From: an uncultured Oscillospiraceae bacterium | Lineage (GTDB): Bacteria > Bacillota > Clostridia > Oscillospirales > Oscillospiraceae | Length of the DNA: 6,757 nucleotides | Assembly: GCA_910588455.1 (NCBI GenBank) | Contig: CAJUPG010000094.1 | Location: 1-6,757 of the forward strand | Direction of reading: 5' to 3' | In this document: positions 1-5,633 of the stretch, piece after piece | How positions within the stretch are numbered: the stretch's first letter is position 1 | Layout: every line of letters begins with the position of its first letter | Notes under the pieces: generated by a model | The model's input: the letters and a program-made list of their open reading frames with translations, nothing else | Told to the model about the DNA's origin: nothing | Databases searched by the model: none | Position numbers and translations under genes: made by a program

Positions 1-1229
1 AAAATGCCTACGCCCAGCTGGTGGCGGAGGGATACTTATACGCCCGGGAGAAGCGGGGGTATTATGTAAATCGGATTGAACCCCGGCTGCCTGCGCCTCC
101 GGCCCCGCCCCGGCGGGAGGCGCCGCCCCCGGAGCAAAGCTGGCTGCTGGACCTGAAGAGCGGCGGCGGGGGGACGGAGGGCTTTCCCTTCTCTGTGTGG
201 GCCAGGCTGCTGCGGGGGGTGCTGTCCGACGGCGGAGCGGATCTGATGCGGGCCACCCCCCACAACGGGGCCCCGGAGCTGCGCCGGGCCATTGCCGGCC
301 ACCTGTACCGGTTCCGGGGGCTGTCCGTCTCGCCGGAGCAGATTGTGGTGGGAGCGGGGAGCGAATACCTCTATAACATGGCGGTGCAGCTGCTGGGCCA
401 GGACCGGGTATACGGGGTAGAGGACCCGGGCTACCCCAAGGCGGCAAAAATTTACCGGCTGAACGGGGCCCGGTGCCGGGCCGTGCCCATTGACGGCCGG
501 GGGCTGCCGCCGGAGGCCCTGGCGCGCAGCGACGTGCAGGTGATGCACCTGTCCCCCTCCCACCAGTTTCCCACCGGGGCGGTGCTGCCCATCGCCCGGC
601 GGCAGGCCCTGCTGCGATGGGCCCGGGAGGGGGAGGGTCGGTATTTGATTGAGGACGACTACGACAGCGAGTTCCGCTTTGCCGGCCGGCCCATTCCAAG
701 CCTGCAAAGCATCGACACGGCGGGCCGGGTGCTCTATATGAATACCTTTTCCCGCAGTCTGGCCCCATCCCTGCGGTTGAGCTACATGGTCCTGCCCGAA
801 GCTCTGCTGGAGACCTTCCGCCGCCGGCTGGGGTTTTACGCCTGTCCCTCCCCGGCCATCGAGCAGTACGCCCTGGCCCGGTTTTTGTCCCAGGGCTATT
901 TTGAGCAGCACATCAACCGGATGCGGGGATTTTATCGAAACCGCCGGGATCAGGTGATTTCCGCCATCCAACAGAGCCCCCTGGCGGGGCGGTGCCGGAT
1001 CTGGGGACAGGAGGGAGGGCTGCACTTCCTGCTGCGGCTGGAGACGGAGCGCTCGGATTGGGACCTGGCCCAGGCGGCAGAAGCGCAGGGGCTCCGGCTG
1101 GCGTTTTTGTCGGACTACGCCCAGAGGACCGGCCAGCCCCATGTGCTGGTGGTGCGCTACCCCGGCGTGGACCCGGAGACCCTGCCCCTGGCGCTGGAGC
1201 GGCTGGCGGCGCTTCTTGGGGAGCGATGA
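1..1229 (+). CDS. MocR/PdxR-type transcriptional regulator (GntR wHTH fused to aminotransferase-fold domain), 5' end cut off by window
   Basis: The open frame is already running at the left edge (first full codon at base 3) and gives 408 residues before TGA at 1227-1229. The family is usually about 470-480 residues, so roughly 65 are missing. The first ~25 residues (NAYAQLVAEGYLYAREKRGY) are the end of a GntR winged helix-turn-helix. After a Pro-rich linker comes a fold-type I aminotransferase domain: GAGSEYLYN, EDPGYPKAAK, SPSHQFPTG, EDDYDSEF (pyridine-contacting Asp at visible residue 219, Tyr 220), and a C-terminal VVRYPGV segment. MocR proteins are PLP-responsive cytoplasmic regulators, for example of vitamin B6 or GABA genes; the target here is unknown. 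The oddity is NTFSRSLAPSLRLSY at 741-785: the usual PLP-binding Lys of the FSK motif is Arg (codon CGC, 753-755). An internal GTG at 21 is not the true start. The family call is firm; the specific role is not known. Confidence 0.93.
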   Translation, partial: NAYAQLVAEGYLYAREKRGYYVNRIEPRLPAPPAPPRREAPPPEQSWLLDLKSGGGGTEGFPFSVWARLLRGVLSDGGADLMRATPHNGAPELRRAIAGHLYRFRGLSVSPEQIVVGAGSEYLYNMAVQLLGQDRVYGVEDPGYPKAAKIYRLNGARCRAVPIDGRGLPPEALARSDVQVMHLSPSHQFPTGAVLPIARRQALLRWAREGEGRYLIEDDYDSEFRFAGRPIPSLQSIDTAGRVLYMNTFSRSLAPSLRLSYMVLPEALLETFRRRLGFYACPSPAIEQYALARFLSQGYFEQHINRMRGFYRNRRDQVISAIQQSPLAGRCRIWGQEGGLHFLLRLETERSDWDLAQAAEAQGLRLAFLSDYAQRTGQPHVLVVRYPGVDPETLPLALERLAALLGER

Positions 1230-1243
1230 GGCCGCGGGAGACA

Positions 1244-1270
1244 AAATACGGTTGCAAAACCGCAGTATTT
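1244..1270. promoter_or_regulatory. Inverted repeats over the -35 box, candidate operator
   Basis: AAATAC (1244-1249) is mirrored by GTATTT (1265-1270). Nested inside, but centred about 1.5 bases away, is CGGTT (1249-1253), GCAA, AACCG (1258-1262). The whole element covers the -35 box and most of the spacer, where a repressor would sit. It lies upstream of the predicted transcript start and has no T-run, so it is not a terminator. It does not resemble a PerR box. The binding protein is unknown; the adjacent MocR regulator is one candidate. Confidence 0.4.
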
Positions 1271-1280
1271 GGGGTACAAT
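1252..1280 (+). promoter_or_regulatory. Sigma-A-type promoter for desulfoferrodoxin gene
   Basis: TTGCAA (1252-1257) and TACAAT (1275-1280) are separated by exactly 17 bases. They match 4 of 6 and 5 of 6 positions of the -35 and -10 consensus. Transcription would start near 1287, leaving a leader of about 43 bases before the ATG at 1330. The region is AT-rich between two GC-rich genes. It implies that the desulfoferrodoxin gene is transcribed independently of the upstream regulator, although readthrough is possible because no terminator separates them. Confidence 0.7.
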
Positions 1281-1329
1281 GAGTAATATCCCGTGAAAGG
1301 GACATTAAAAAAACAGGAGGGACCAAACT

Positions 1330-1704
1330 ATGGACCAGAAATTCTATATTTGCGAGCACTGCGGCAATATTGCCGTCAAAGTCAAGGACGCGGGAGTTCC
1401 CATGATGTGCTGCGGGCAGAAGATGAAGGAACTCGTTCCCGGCACCGTGGACGCCGCGGTGGAGAAGCACGTCCCCGTGTATCAGGTGGAGGGCAGCCGC
1501 GTGTCTGTCCGGGTGGGTGCGGCGGAGCATCCCATGCTGCCGGAGCACTTTATTGAGTGGATCTGCCTGGCAACCAAGCAGGGCAGTCAGTTCAAGGCCC
1601 TGAAGCCCGGAGAGAAGCCGGCGGCCTGCTTCGCCCTGTGCGAAGGGGACTCGGTGGAGGCCGTCTACGCCTACTGCAACCTGCACGGGCTCTGGAAAGC
1701 GTAA
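1330..1704 (+). CDS. dfx: Desulfoferrodoxin (two-iron superoxide reductase)
   Basis: This 124-residue protein is full length for the two-iron class. It reduces superoxide to hydrogen peroxide in the cytoplasm without releasing oxygen (EC 1.15.1.2), taking electrons usually from rubredoxin, and is typical of anaerobes. The N-terminal desulforedoxin domain (about residues 1-36) carries all four Cys ligands of the rubredoxin-like centre I: C8, C11, C27 and C28 (CEHC and CC). The C-terminal neelaredoxin domain has the Fe(His)4Cys site: H47 in EKH, H67 in EHPM, H73, and C116/H119 in CNLHG. The catalytic E45-K46 pair is also present. Start choice: AGGAGGG at 1315-1321 lies 8 bases before the ATG. 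The gene has its own promoter and terminator, so it looks monocistronic. All active-site residues are intact, so an active enzyme is expected. Confidence 0.97.
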   Translation: MDQKFYICEHCGNIAVKVKDAGVPMMCCGQKMKELVPGTVDAAVEKHVPVYQVEGSRVSVRVGAAEHPMLPEHFIEWICLATKQGSQFKALKPGEKPAACFALCEGDSVEAVYAYCNLHGLWKA

Positions 1705-1711
1705 TGTAACC

Positions 1712-1757
1712 AACCGAAGATTCCCGCCCTGGAAGCAAGGCGGGAATCTTCGGTTTT
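1712..1757 (+). terminator. Intrinsic terminator of desulfoferrodoxin gene
   Basis: A perfect 17-base-pair stem, AACCGAAGATTCCCGCC (1712-1728) with GGCGGGAATCTTCGGTT (1739-1755), encloses a 10-base loop and runs into TTTT (1754-1757). It begins 8 bases after the stop codon. The opposite side has no T-run, so it acts on the + strand. Its T-tract nearly touches the next promoter. Confidence 0.92.
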
Positions 1758-1759
1758 CA

Positions 1760-1789
1760 TTGACAAGGACCCCGTCACGCCTTTATAAT
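1760..1789 (+). promoter_or_regulatory. Consensus sigma-A promoter for chemoreceptor gene
   Basis: TTGACA (1760-1765) and TATAAT (1784-1789) are both perfect consensus hexamers, with an 18-base spacer. Transcription should start near 1796, giving a leader of only about 20 bases that contains the Shine-Dalgarno sequence AGAGGTG (1804-1810). I see no operator-like dyad and no sigma-28 flagellar promoter pattern. The gene is therefore predicted to be expressed from a vegetative promoter rather than with flagellar genes. Confidence 0.88.
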
Positions 1790-1817
1790 AAGAGATAATG
1801 AATAGAGGTGTACTGAG

Positions 1818-3791
1818 ATGAAAAGTATTCGCAGGAAAATCACGGTATGTCTGATGGCTACGGTGCTCATTGCTCTGATCGCCGTAGGCTCCGCCAGCAT
1901 TACCCTCAATTACCGCAGCACCATCGCAACAGTGGACCAAATGATGTGCCAGACCGCAGTACTGGCCTCAGAACGGATTGAGCAGGAACTGTCCGCCTAC
2001 CGGAACGTGGCCATGGATACCGGCTGTGTTCCCCAGTTGTCCGCCTCCTCTGTCTCCGTGGAGGAAAAACGCACCATTATCCAGGAGCGGGTGGAAATGC
2101 ACAATTTCCAGCGGGGAAACATCATCGGTCTGAACGGCCACAGCATCTTTGACGGCCAGGACTACTCCGACCGGGAATATGTGATCCAGGCGATGCAGGG
2201 TAACGTATATGTGTCCGAGCCTCTGGTCAGCAAAATTACGGGAGAGCTGTCCATTATCGTGGCCGCCCCCATCTACGCCGGCGGAATCCATGGGGGCCGG
2301 ATTACCGGCGTGGTCTATTTCGTCCCGCCGGAGACCTTCTTAAACGATATTGTCTCCTCCATCCAGATCAGCCCCAACAGCCGGGCCTACATGATTAACA
2401 AATCCGGCGATACCATCGCCGACGTAACACTGGACACGATCACCACACAGAACATTGAGCGGGAGGCCAAGAGCGATTCCTCTCTGAAGGAGTTGGCCGC
2501 TCTCCACGCGGATATGCGCCAGGGCAGCAACGGCTTTGGCAGCTACCGCAGCGCGGAAGGCCGCCAGTTTATGGCCTACGCCCCGGTGGAGGGAACCGAC
2601 GGCTGGAGCGTCGCTGTCACCGCCCCCGGGATGGACTACCTGGCCGACACCTATTTCGGTATCTTTTTGAACATCGCGGTTATTATCATTTCCATTCTGG
2701 CCTCCATTGTGGTGGCGCTGAAGCTGTCCAGCAATATCAGCATCCCCATGCGTGCCTGCGCCCAGCGGATGAAGCAGCTGGTAGAGGGGGATCTCCAGTC
2801 CCCCGTGCCCCAGGCTCGGGGCCAGGACGAGACAGCGGATTTGACCCGCTCCACGGCGGAGCTGGTGGAAGGGCTGAACACCATCCTGGGCGATATTGGC
2901 TGCCTGCTCACGGAGATGGCCAATCAGAATTTCGACATTCAGTCCGCCCACCGGGAGGCCTATGTGGGCGAATTCCAGGGCATTCTGCAATCTATGCACA
3001 CCTTGAAGGTCCAGCTAAACGGCACTATGCGCCAGATTAACGCCTCCGCCGGACAGGTTTCCTCTGCCAGCGGACAGGTGTCCACCGGCGCGCAGAGCCT
3101 GAGCCAGGGCTCCATTCATCAGGCCAGCTCCGTGGAAGAGCTGGCGGCCACCATTACCGACATCTCTGCCAGCGCTCAGCGCACCTCCTCCGCCGCCGCG
3201 GAGGCGGGCCAGTACGTCAATCAGGCCGGCGCGCAGCTGGGAATCAGCATAGAGTATGTCCAGGATTTGAACACCGCCATGAGCCGGATCTCCAATTCCT
3301 CCCAGGAAATTTCCAAAATTATCAGCACCATTGAAAATATTGCGTTCCAGACCAATATTCTGGCCCTGAACGCCGCTGTGGAGGCCGCCCGGGCCGGAGT
3401 GGCCGGGAAGGGCTTCGCCGTGGTGGCCGACGAGGTGCGCAACCTGGCCTCCAAGTCCGATGAGGCGGCCAAGGCCACCAAGGAGCTGATCGAGGGCTCC
3501 ATGGCCGCTGTCACGGAGGGCAGCGAGGTGGTGAATAAGGTCACCGACTCCCTGAACCGCACCGGCGTTCTGGCCGGAAACGTCACCACCCAAATGAATA
3601 TTGTGGTGGAGGCGGTGGAAAACCAGACTGCCGCCATCGCCCAGGTGACCCAGGGAGTGGACCAGATTTCCTCCGTGGTCCAGACCAACAGCGCGACCGC
3701 CCAGGAGAGCGCCGCCGCCAGCGAAGAGTTGTCCGCCGAGGCCTCCGCGCTGAAGCAGCTGGTGGAGCAGTTCACCTTGGCTGCGGATTGA
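1818..3791 (+). CDS. Methyl-accepting chemotaxis protein with extracellular Cache-type sensor domain
   Basis: This 657-residue transmembrane chemoreceptor controls the CheA kinase through CheW. In order it has: transmembrane helix 1 (about 8-30); an extracellular double-Cache-like sensor (about 35-275, with DYSDREYVIQAMQGNVYVSE and IIVAAPIY typical of dCache_1); transmembrane helix 2 (about 279-304); and HAMP starting at NISIPMR (306). A second HAMP-like linker follows (GEFQGILQSMHTLKVQLNG), then a long signalling coiled coil with the conserved tip QTNILALNAAVEAARAG, starting near 511. ASSVEELAAT around E440/E441 fits a methylation site. The C-terminus ends LVEQFTLAAD with no NWETF-like CheR/CheB tether. 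The ATG follows AGAGGTG by 7 bases. The gene stands alone with its own promoter and terminator, and no che or flagellar gene is in view. The ligand cannot be read from the sequence. Confidence 0.95.
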   Translation: MKSIRRKITVCLMATVLIALIAVGSASITLNYRSTIATVDQMMCQTAVLASERIEQELSAYRNVAMDTGCVPQLSASSVSVEEKRTIIQERVEMHNFQRGNIIGLNGHSIFDGQDYSDREYVIQAMQGNVYVSEPLVSKITGELSIIVAAPIYAGGIHGGRITGVVYFVPPETFLNDIVSSIQISPNSRAYMINKSGDTIADVTLDTITTQNIEREAKSDSSLKELAALHADMRQGSNGFGSYRSAEGRQFMAYAPVEGTDGWSVAVTAPGMDYLADTYFGIFLNIAVIIISILASIVVALKLSSNISIPMRACAQRMKQLVEGDLQSPVPQARGQDETADLTRSTAELVEGLNTILGDIGCLLTEMANQNFDIQSAHREAYVGEFQGILQSMHTLKVQLNGTMRQINASAGQVSSASGQVSTGAQSLSQGSIHQASSVEELAATITDISASAQRTSSAAAEAGQYVNQAGAQLGISIEYVQDLNTAMSRISNSSQEISKIISTIENIAFQTNILALNAAVEAARAGVAGKGFAVVADEVRNLASKSDEAAKATKELIEGSMAAVTEGSEVVNKVTDSLNRTGVLAGNVTTQMNIVVEAVENQTAAIAQVTQGVDQISSVVQTNSATAQESAAASEELSAEASALKQLVEQFTLAAD

Positions 3792-3803
3792 TGGATTTTT
3801 TAC

Positions 3804-3839
3804 AACAGACGGCGCAGCGTAAGCTGCGCCGTCTGTTTT
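3804..3839 (+). terminator. Intrinsic terminator of chemoreceptor gene
   Basis: A perfect 15-base-pair stem, AACAGACGGCGCAGC (3804-3818) with GCTGCGCCGTCTGTT (3823-3837), is closed by GTAA, a GNRA-type tetraloop, and runs into TTTT (3836-3839). It starts 12 bases after the stop codon. The minus-strand side lacks a T-run, so it serves the + strand gene. Confidence 0.9.
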
Positions 3840-3885
3840 GCTGTGGTACAATCTGGGGAAGTCCCGGAACATCGAACCATAACGC

Positions 3886-3914
3886 AAAAAGGGACCGGGC
3901 ATACGCCCAGTCCC
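3886..3914 (-). terminator. Intrinsic terminator of patatin-like gene
   Basis: Read on the - strand, GGGACTGGGC (3914-3905), loop GTAT and GCCCGGTCCC (3900-3891) form a 10-pair stem followed directly by TTTTT (3890-3886). One pair is U-G in the minus-strand RNA but would be a C-A mismatch in a plus-strand transcript, which supports minus-strand use. It begins 6 bases past the stop codon. Confidence 0.88.
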
Positions 3915-3920
3915 TGCCTG

Positions 3921-4787
3921 TTATTTGCCCCAGAATTCCCGGATCTCCTCCATGCGCTGGACCGCCATCTGGTAGCCCTCACCCCACAGAAGCTGGAGCT
4001 TCTCCGTGTCCCGCTCAATGCGCTTCACCCCCAGCGTATTGTTTGGGGCAATCACCAGAACCTTTCCCTCTCGTTCCAGCTGGAAGAGCTCTTCCCGGCA
4101 TTGGTTGTATTGCTCCGCCCGGCGCTCCATGCAGGCCAGAAACTTGGGGTACTGCTTGTATTTTTTCCGCAGAATGGGCATCAGCTTCTCCTTTTTGCGG
4201 ACGTACTGCCGGGTTTTGGTCAATACGACCACCACCCTGTCGCACCCCATTGCGAAGGCCCGCCGATAGGGGATGGAGTCGGCGGCCCCGCCGTCCATAC
4301 AGGGCTTTCCGTCCAGATCGAAGATGGGGAACAGCAATGGCAGCGCACAGGTGGCCTGGAGCAGAATGAACTTATCGTCCCGCCGGGGCACGGGCAGATA
4401 CTCCGCCTCACCGGTTTCCAGATTGGTCACCACTGCCTCTACCTGCCCCCGGTAGGCGGCGAAAGCCTCATAGTCAAAGGGAATCAGTTCGTTGGGGATG
4501 GTCTCATAGGTGAATTCCAGACCAAAATAGCTCTGATTGTCCTTTTTCAGCAGATTACTGACCCCCATATAGCGCTTGTCGTTGACATACTGGGTTAAAA
4601 TCTTTAAATTACGCCGGGGCTGGCCGGATACATAGCTCACCCCGTAGGCAATGCCCGCCGAGACGCCAATAACATAGTCCGGCAGCAGCCCGCCCTCCAG
4701 CAGCGCGTCGCACACCCCGCTGGAAAAAATGGTCCGCAGAGCGCCGCCCTCCAACACAATTCCGGTTTTCATGGGAAATTCGTCCAT
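3921..4787 (-). CDS. Patatin-like phospholipase family protein (YjjU/RssA-like)
   Basis: This 288-residue predicted serine lipid acyl hydrolase has the complete patatin catalytic set: the oxyanion loop EGGALR (13-18), nucleophile elbow GVSAG with Ser43, and Asp165 in MDGG, forming the Ser-Asp dyad. LVLEGG-type openings and ATCALPLLFP are typical of bacterial patatins. The Lys/Arg-rich C-terminal third (RKKEKLMPILRKKYKQYPKF, then APNNTLGVKRIERD) fits the extra C-terminal domain of YjjU-like proteins. There is no signal peptide or membrane span, so it is probably cytoplasmic or peripheral. The substrate is unknown. The start is uncertain: the ATG at 4787 directly abuts an AGGAG, whereas the family usually begins at the second Met (MKTGIVLEGG, codon 4772-4770). 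The gene has its own promoter and terminator and converges on the chemoreceptor gene. Confidence 0.92.
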   Translation of the reverse strand: MDEFPMKTGIVLEGGALRTIFSSGVCDALLEGGLLPDYVIGVSAGIAYGVSYVSGQPRRNLKILTQYVNDKRYMGVSNLLKKDNQSYFGLEFTYETIPNELIPFDYEAFAAYRGQVEAVVTNLETGEAEYLPVPRRDDKFILLQATCALPLLFPIFDLDGKPCMDGGAADSIPYRRAFAMGCDRVVVVLTKTRQYVRKKEKLMPILRKKYKQYPKFLACMERRAEQYNQCREELFQLEREGKVLVIAPNNTLGVKRIERDTEKLQLLWGEGYQMAVQRMEEIREFWGK

Positions 4788-4792
4788 CTCCT
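4788..4792 (-). promoter_or_regulatory. Shine-Dalgarno AGGAG with unusual spacing before patatin-like gene
   Basis: On the - strand AGGAG ends at 4788, immediately before the ATG at 4787-4785 (spacing 0) and 15 bases before the second in-frame ATG at 4772-4770. Zero spacing should not work, while 15 is long but possible. Together with family alignment this favours initiation at 4772, shortening the protein by five residues. Confidence 0.5.
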
Positions 4793-4815
4793 GTTTTATA
4801 CAAAATCTGTTAGTT

Positions 4816-4843
4816 ATTATAGCACAGTGCTCCGCTTTGTCAA
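4816..4843 (-). promoter_or_regulatory. Consensus promoter with extended -10 for patatin-like gene
   Basis: On the - strand TTGACA (4843-4838) and TATAAT (4821-4816) are perfect hexamers with a 16-base spacer, and TG sits one base upstream of the -10, making an extended -10 (TGCTATAAT). The predicted start is near 4809, with a leader of about 22 bases. The gene is therefore separate from the ATPase operon, whose terminator lies just upstream. Confidence 0.87.
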
Positions 4844-4847
4844 GCGG
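4821..4847. repeat. Two adjacent inverted repeats within the patatin promoter, possible operators
   Basis: CCGCTT (4832-4837), TGTC, AAGCGG (4842-4847) straddles the -35 box. AGCACAGTGCT (4821-4831) is a perfect odd-length palindrome filling the spacer up to the -10. The two dyads are directly abutting. They could be protein-binding sites, but short palindromes also occur by chance, and no binding protein is identifiable. Confidence 0.35.
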
Positions 4848-4872
4848 CCCGTTTTGAAGGGTCCGAAGCCGG

Positions 4873-4912
4873 AAAAAAATACTGCCTGGGAAGCTCCCAG
4901 GCAGTATTTTTT
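4873..4912 (-). terminator. Intrinsic terminator at the end of the V-type ATPase operon
   Basis: A perfect 18-base-pair stem (4874-4891 with 4895-4912) around the core ACTGCCTGGGA and TCCCAGGCAGT has a 3-base loop and ends in seven T on the - strand. The run of A on one side and T on the other makes it symmetrical, so it could stop transcription in either direction. Only the - strand gene feeds it here. Its first two bases overlap the stop codon of subunit D. Confidence 0.93.
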
Positions 4913-5621
4913 ACACTTGTGTGCTCTGGCCGTCCTCGGAAAAGGCTTGCAGCGCTTTCTTGTTCGCTTCGCGCTTCTCCTCCAGGGCTTCTTTCAGGAT
5001 AATATCCTTCACCTTCATCAAACGAATGGTATTGGCCCGTTCGTTCTCATCCAGTTTCATAGAGATATACTTGATGCTCTCCTGCATTTCGGGGATTTTC
5101 ACGTATTCCAGGGCGTTAACCCGGCGGCGGGTCTTTTCAATCTCCTCCGCCAGCAGCTGGGAGGTCTTTTCAATCTCCGCCAGCTTCAGCAGGTCCTGAA
5201 ATACCCGGGCCATGGCGTCCACCGCGTCGTCCAGCTCGCCGCTGGTCTGGGCAAAGCCGTAGGGGTAGATCTCCCCCTGGCTGCTGCCCTGGGTCTTGAA
5301 CTGGTACTGGGGCACGTTTACCGACATCACGTTCTGGAAGCTCATTTCCAGTTCCACGCTCTGCTTGGGGCACATCAGCGCCTGCTCCAGCAGATCCGGA
5401 GACATCAGCGCCGCTGCCACCGTGAAGGACGCGTGGGCCCGCATGATTTCTTCTTCCACCCGGCGGCGCAGGGCGCGGTTCTCCCGGACCACGTCCATGA
5501 ACTGCTTCATCAGCTCATCCCGCTTGTCCTTGAGCAGCTTGTGCCCCCGCTGGGCGGTGCGTAGCTGGCCCTTTAAGCGGGTCAGCTCCATACGGGTGGG
5601 ATTTATGGTTTTGGAAGGCAT
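4911..5621 (-). CDS. atpD: V-type ATP synthase/ATPase subunit D (central stalk)
   Basis: This 236-residue subunit is the coiled-coil rotor shaft of the soluble V1 part. It couples ATP turnover in the A3B3 head to ion movement through the membrane ring. The N-terminus has the family signature PTRMELTRLKGQL followed by AQRGHKLLKDKRDEL (about 8-37). Long N-terminal (to ~75) and C-terminal (~135-225) helices rich in Glu, Lys and Leu flank a short middle domain, as in known D subunits. It is slightly long for the family (about 205-230), the extra being a polar C-terminal tail ending in AFSEDGQSTQV. AGGAGGG (5634-5628) lies 6 bases before the ATG and touches the stop of subunit B, so the two are cotranscribed. 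The symbol follows V-type naming (ntpD in Enterococcus); it is not the F-type atpD beta subunit. Confidence 0.96.
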   Translation of the reverse strand: MPSKTINPTRMELTRLKGQLRTAQRGHKLLKDKRDELMKQFMDVVRENRALRRRVEEEIMRAHASFTVAAALMSPDLLEQALMCPKQSVELEMSFQNVMSVNVPQYQFKTQGSSQGEIYPYGFAQTSGELDDAVDAMARVFQDLLKLAEIEKTSQLLAEEIEKTRRRVNALEYVKIPEMQESIKYISMKLDENERANTIRLMKVKDIILKEALEEKREANKKALQAFSEDGQSTQV

Positions 5622-5633
5622 TGAAATCCCTCC

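Noticed and set aside
36..1244. 402-residue open frame on the - strand opposite the MocR gene
   Set aside because: It lies antisense to a clearly homologous gene, its Pro/Gln/Gly/His-rich composition is typical of GC-rich shadow frames, and it contains no recognisable domain. The length only reflects the scarcity of stop codons in GC-rich sequence.
1244..1270. Hairpin after the MocR gene considered as a terminator
   Set aside because: It has no T-run on the + strand and overlaps the -35 of a well-formed promoter, so operator-like DNA symmetry is the better reading.
1293..1556. 87-residue + strand frame overlapping the start of desulfoferrodoxin
   Set aside because: It is out of frame with a fully conserved gene, and the AGGAGGG at 1315-1321 is correctly spaced only for the ATG at 1330.
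3015..3902. 295-residue - strand frame opposite the chemoreceptor 3' half
   Set aside because: It is a Gly/His/Leu-rich shadow of the repetitive coiled-coil codons, with no motif, and it would run through the terminator hairpins.
3843..4598. 251-residue + strand frame opposite the patatin gene
   Set aside because: It is antisense to a gene with a complete catalytic dyad, has no supporting Shine-Dalgarno or promoter, and starts just past a terminator.
4827..5564. 245-residue + strand frame opposite subunit D
   Set aside because: It is a His/Leu/Gln-rich shadow of a coiled-coil gene and crosses the strong symmetrical terminator.
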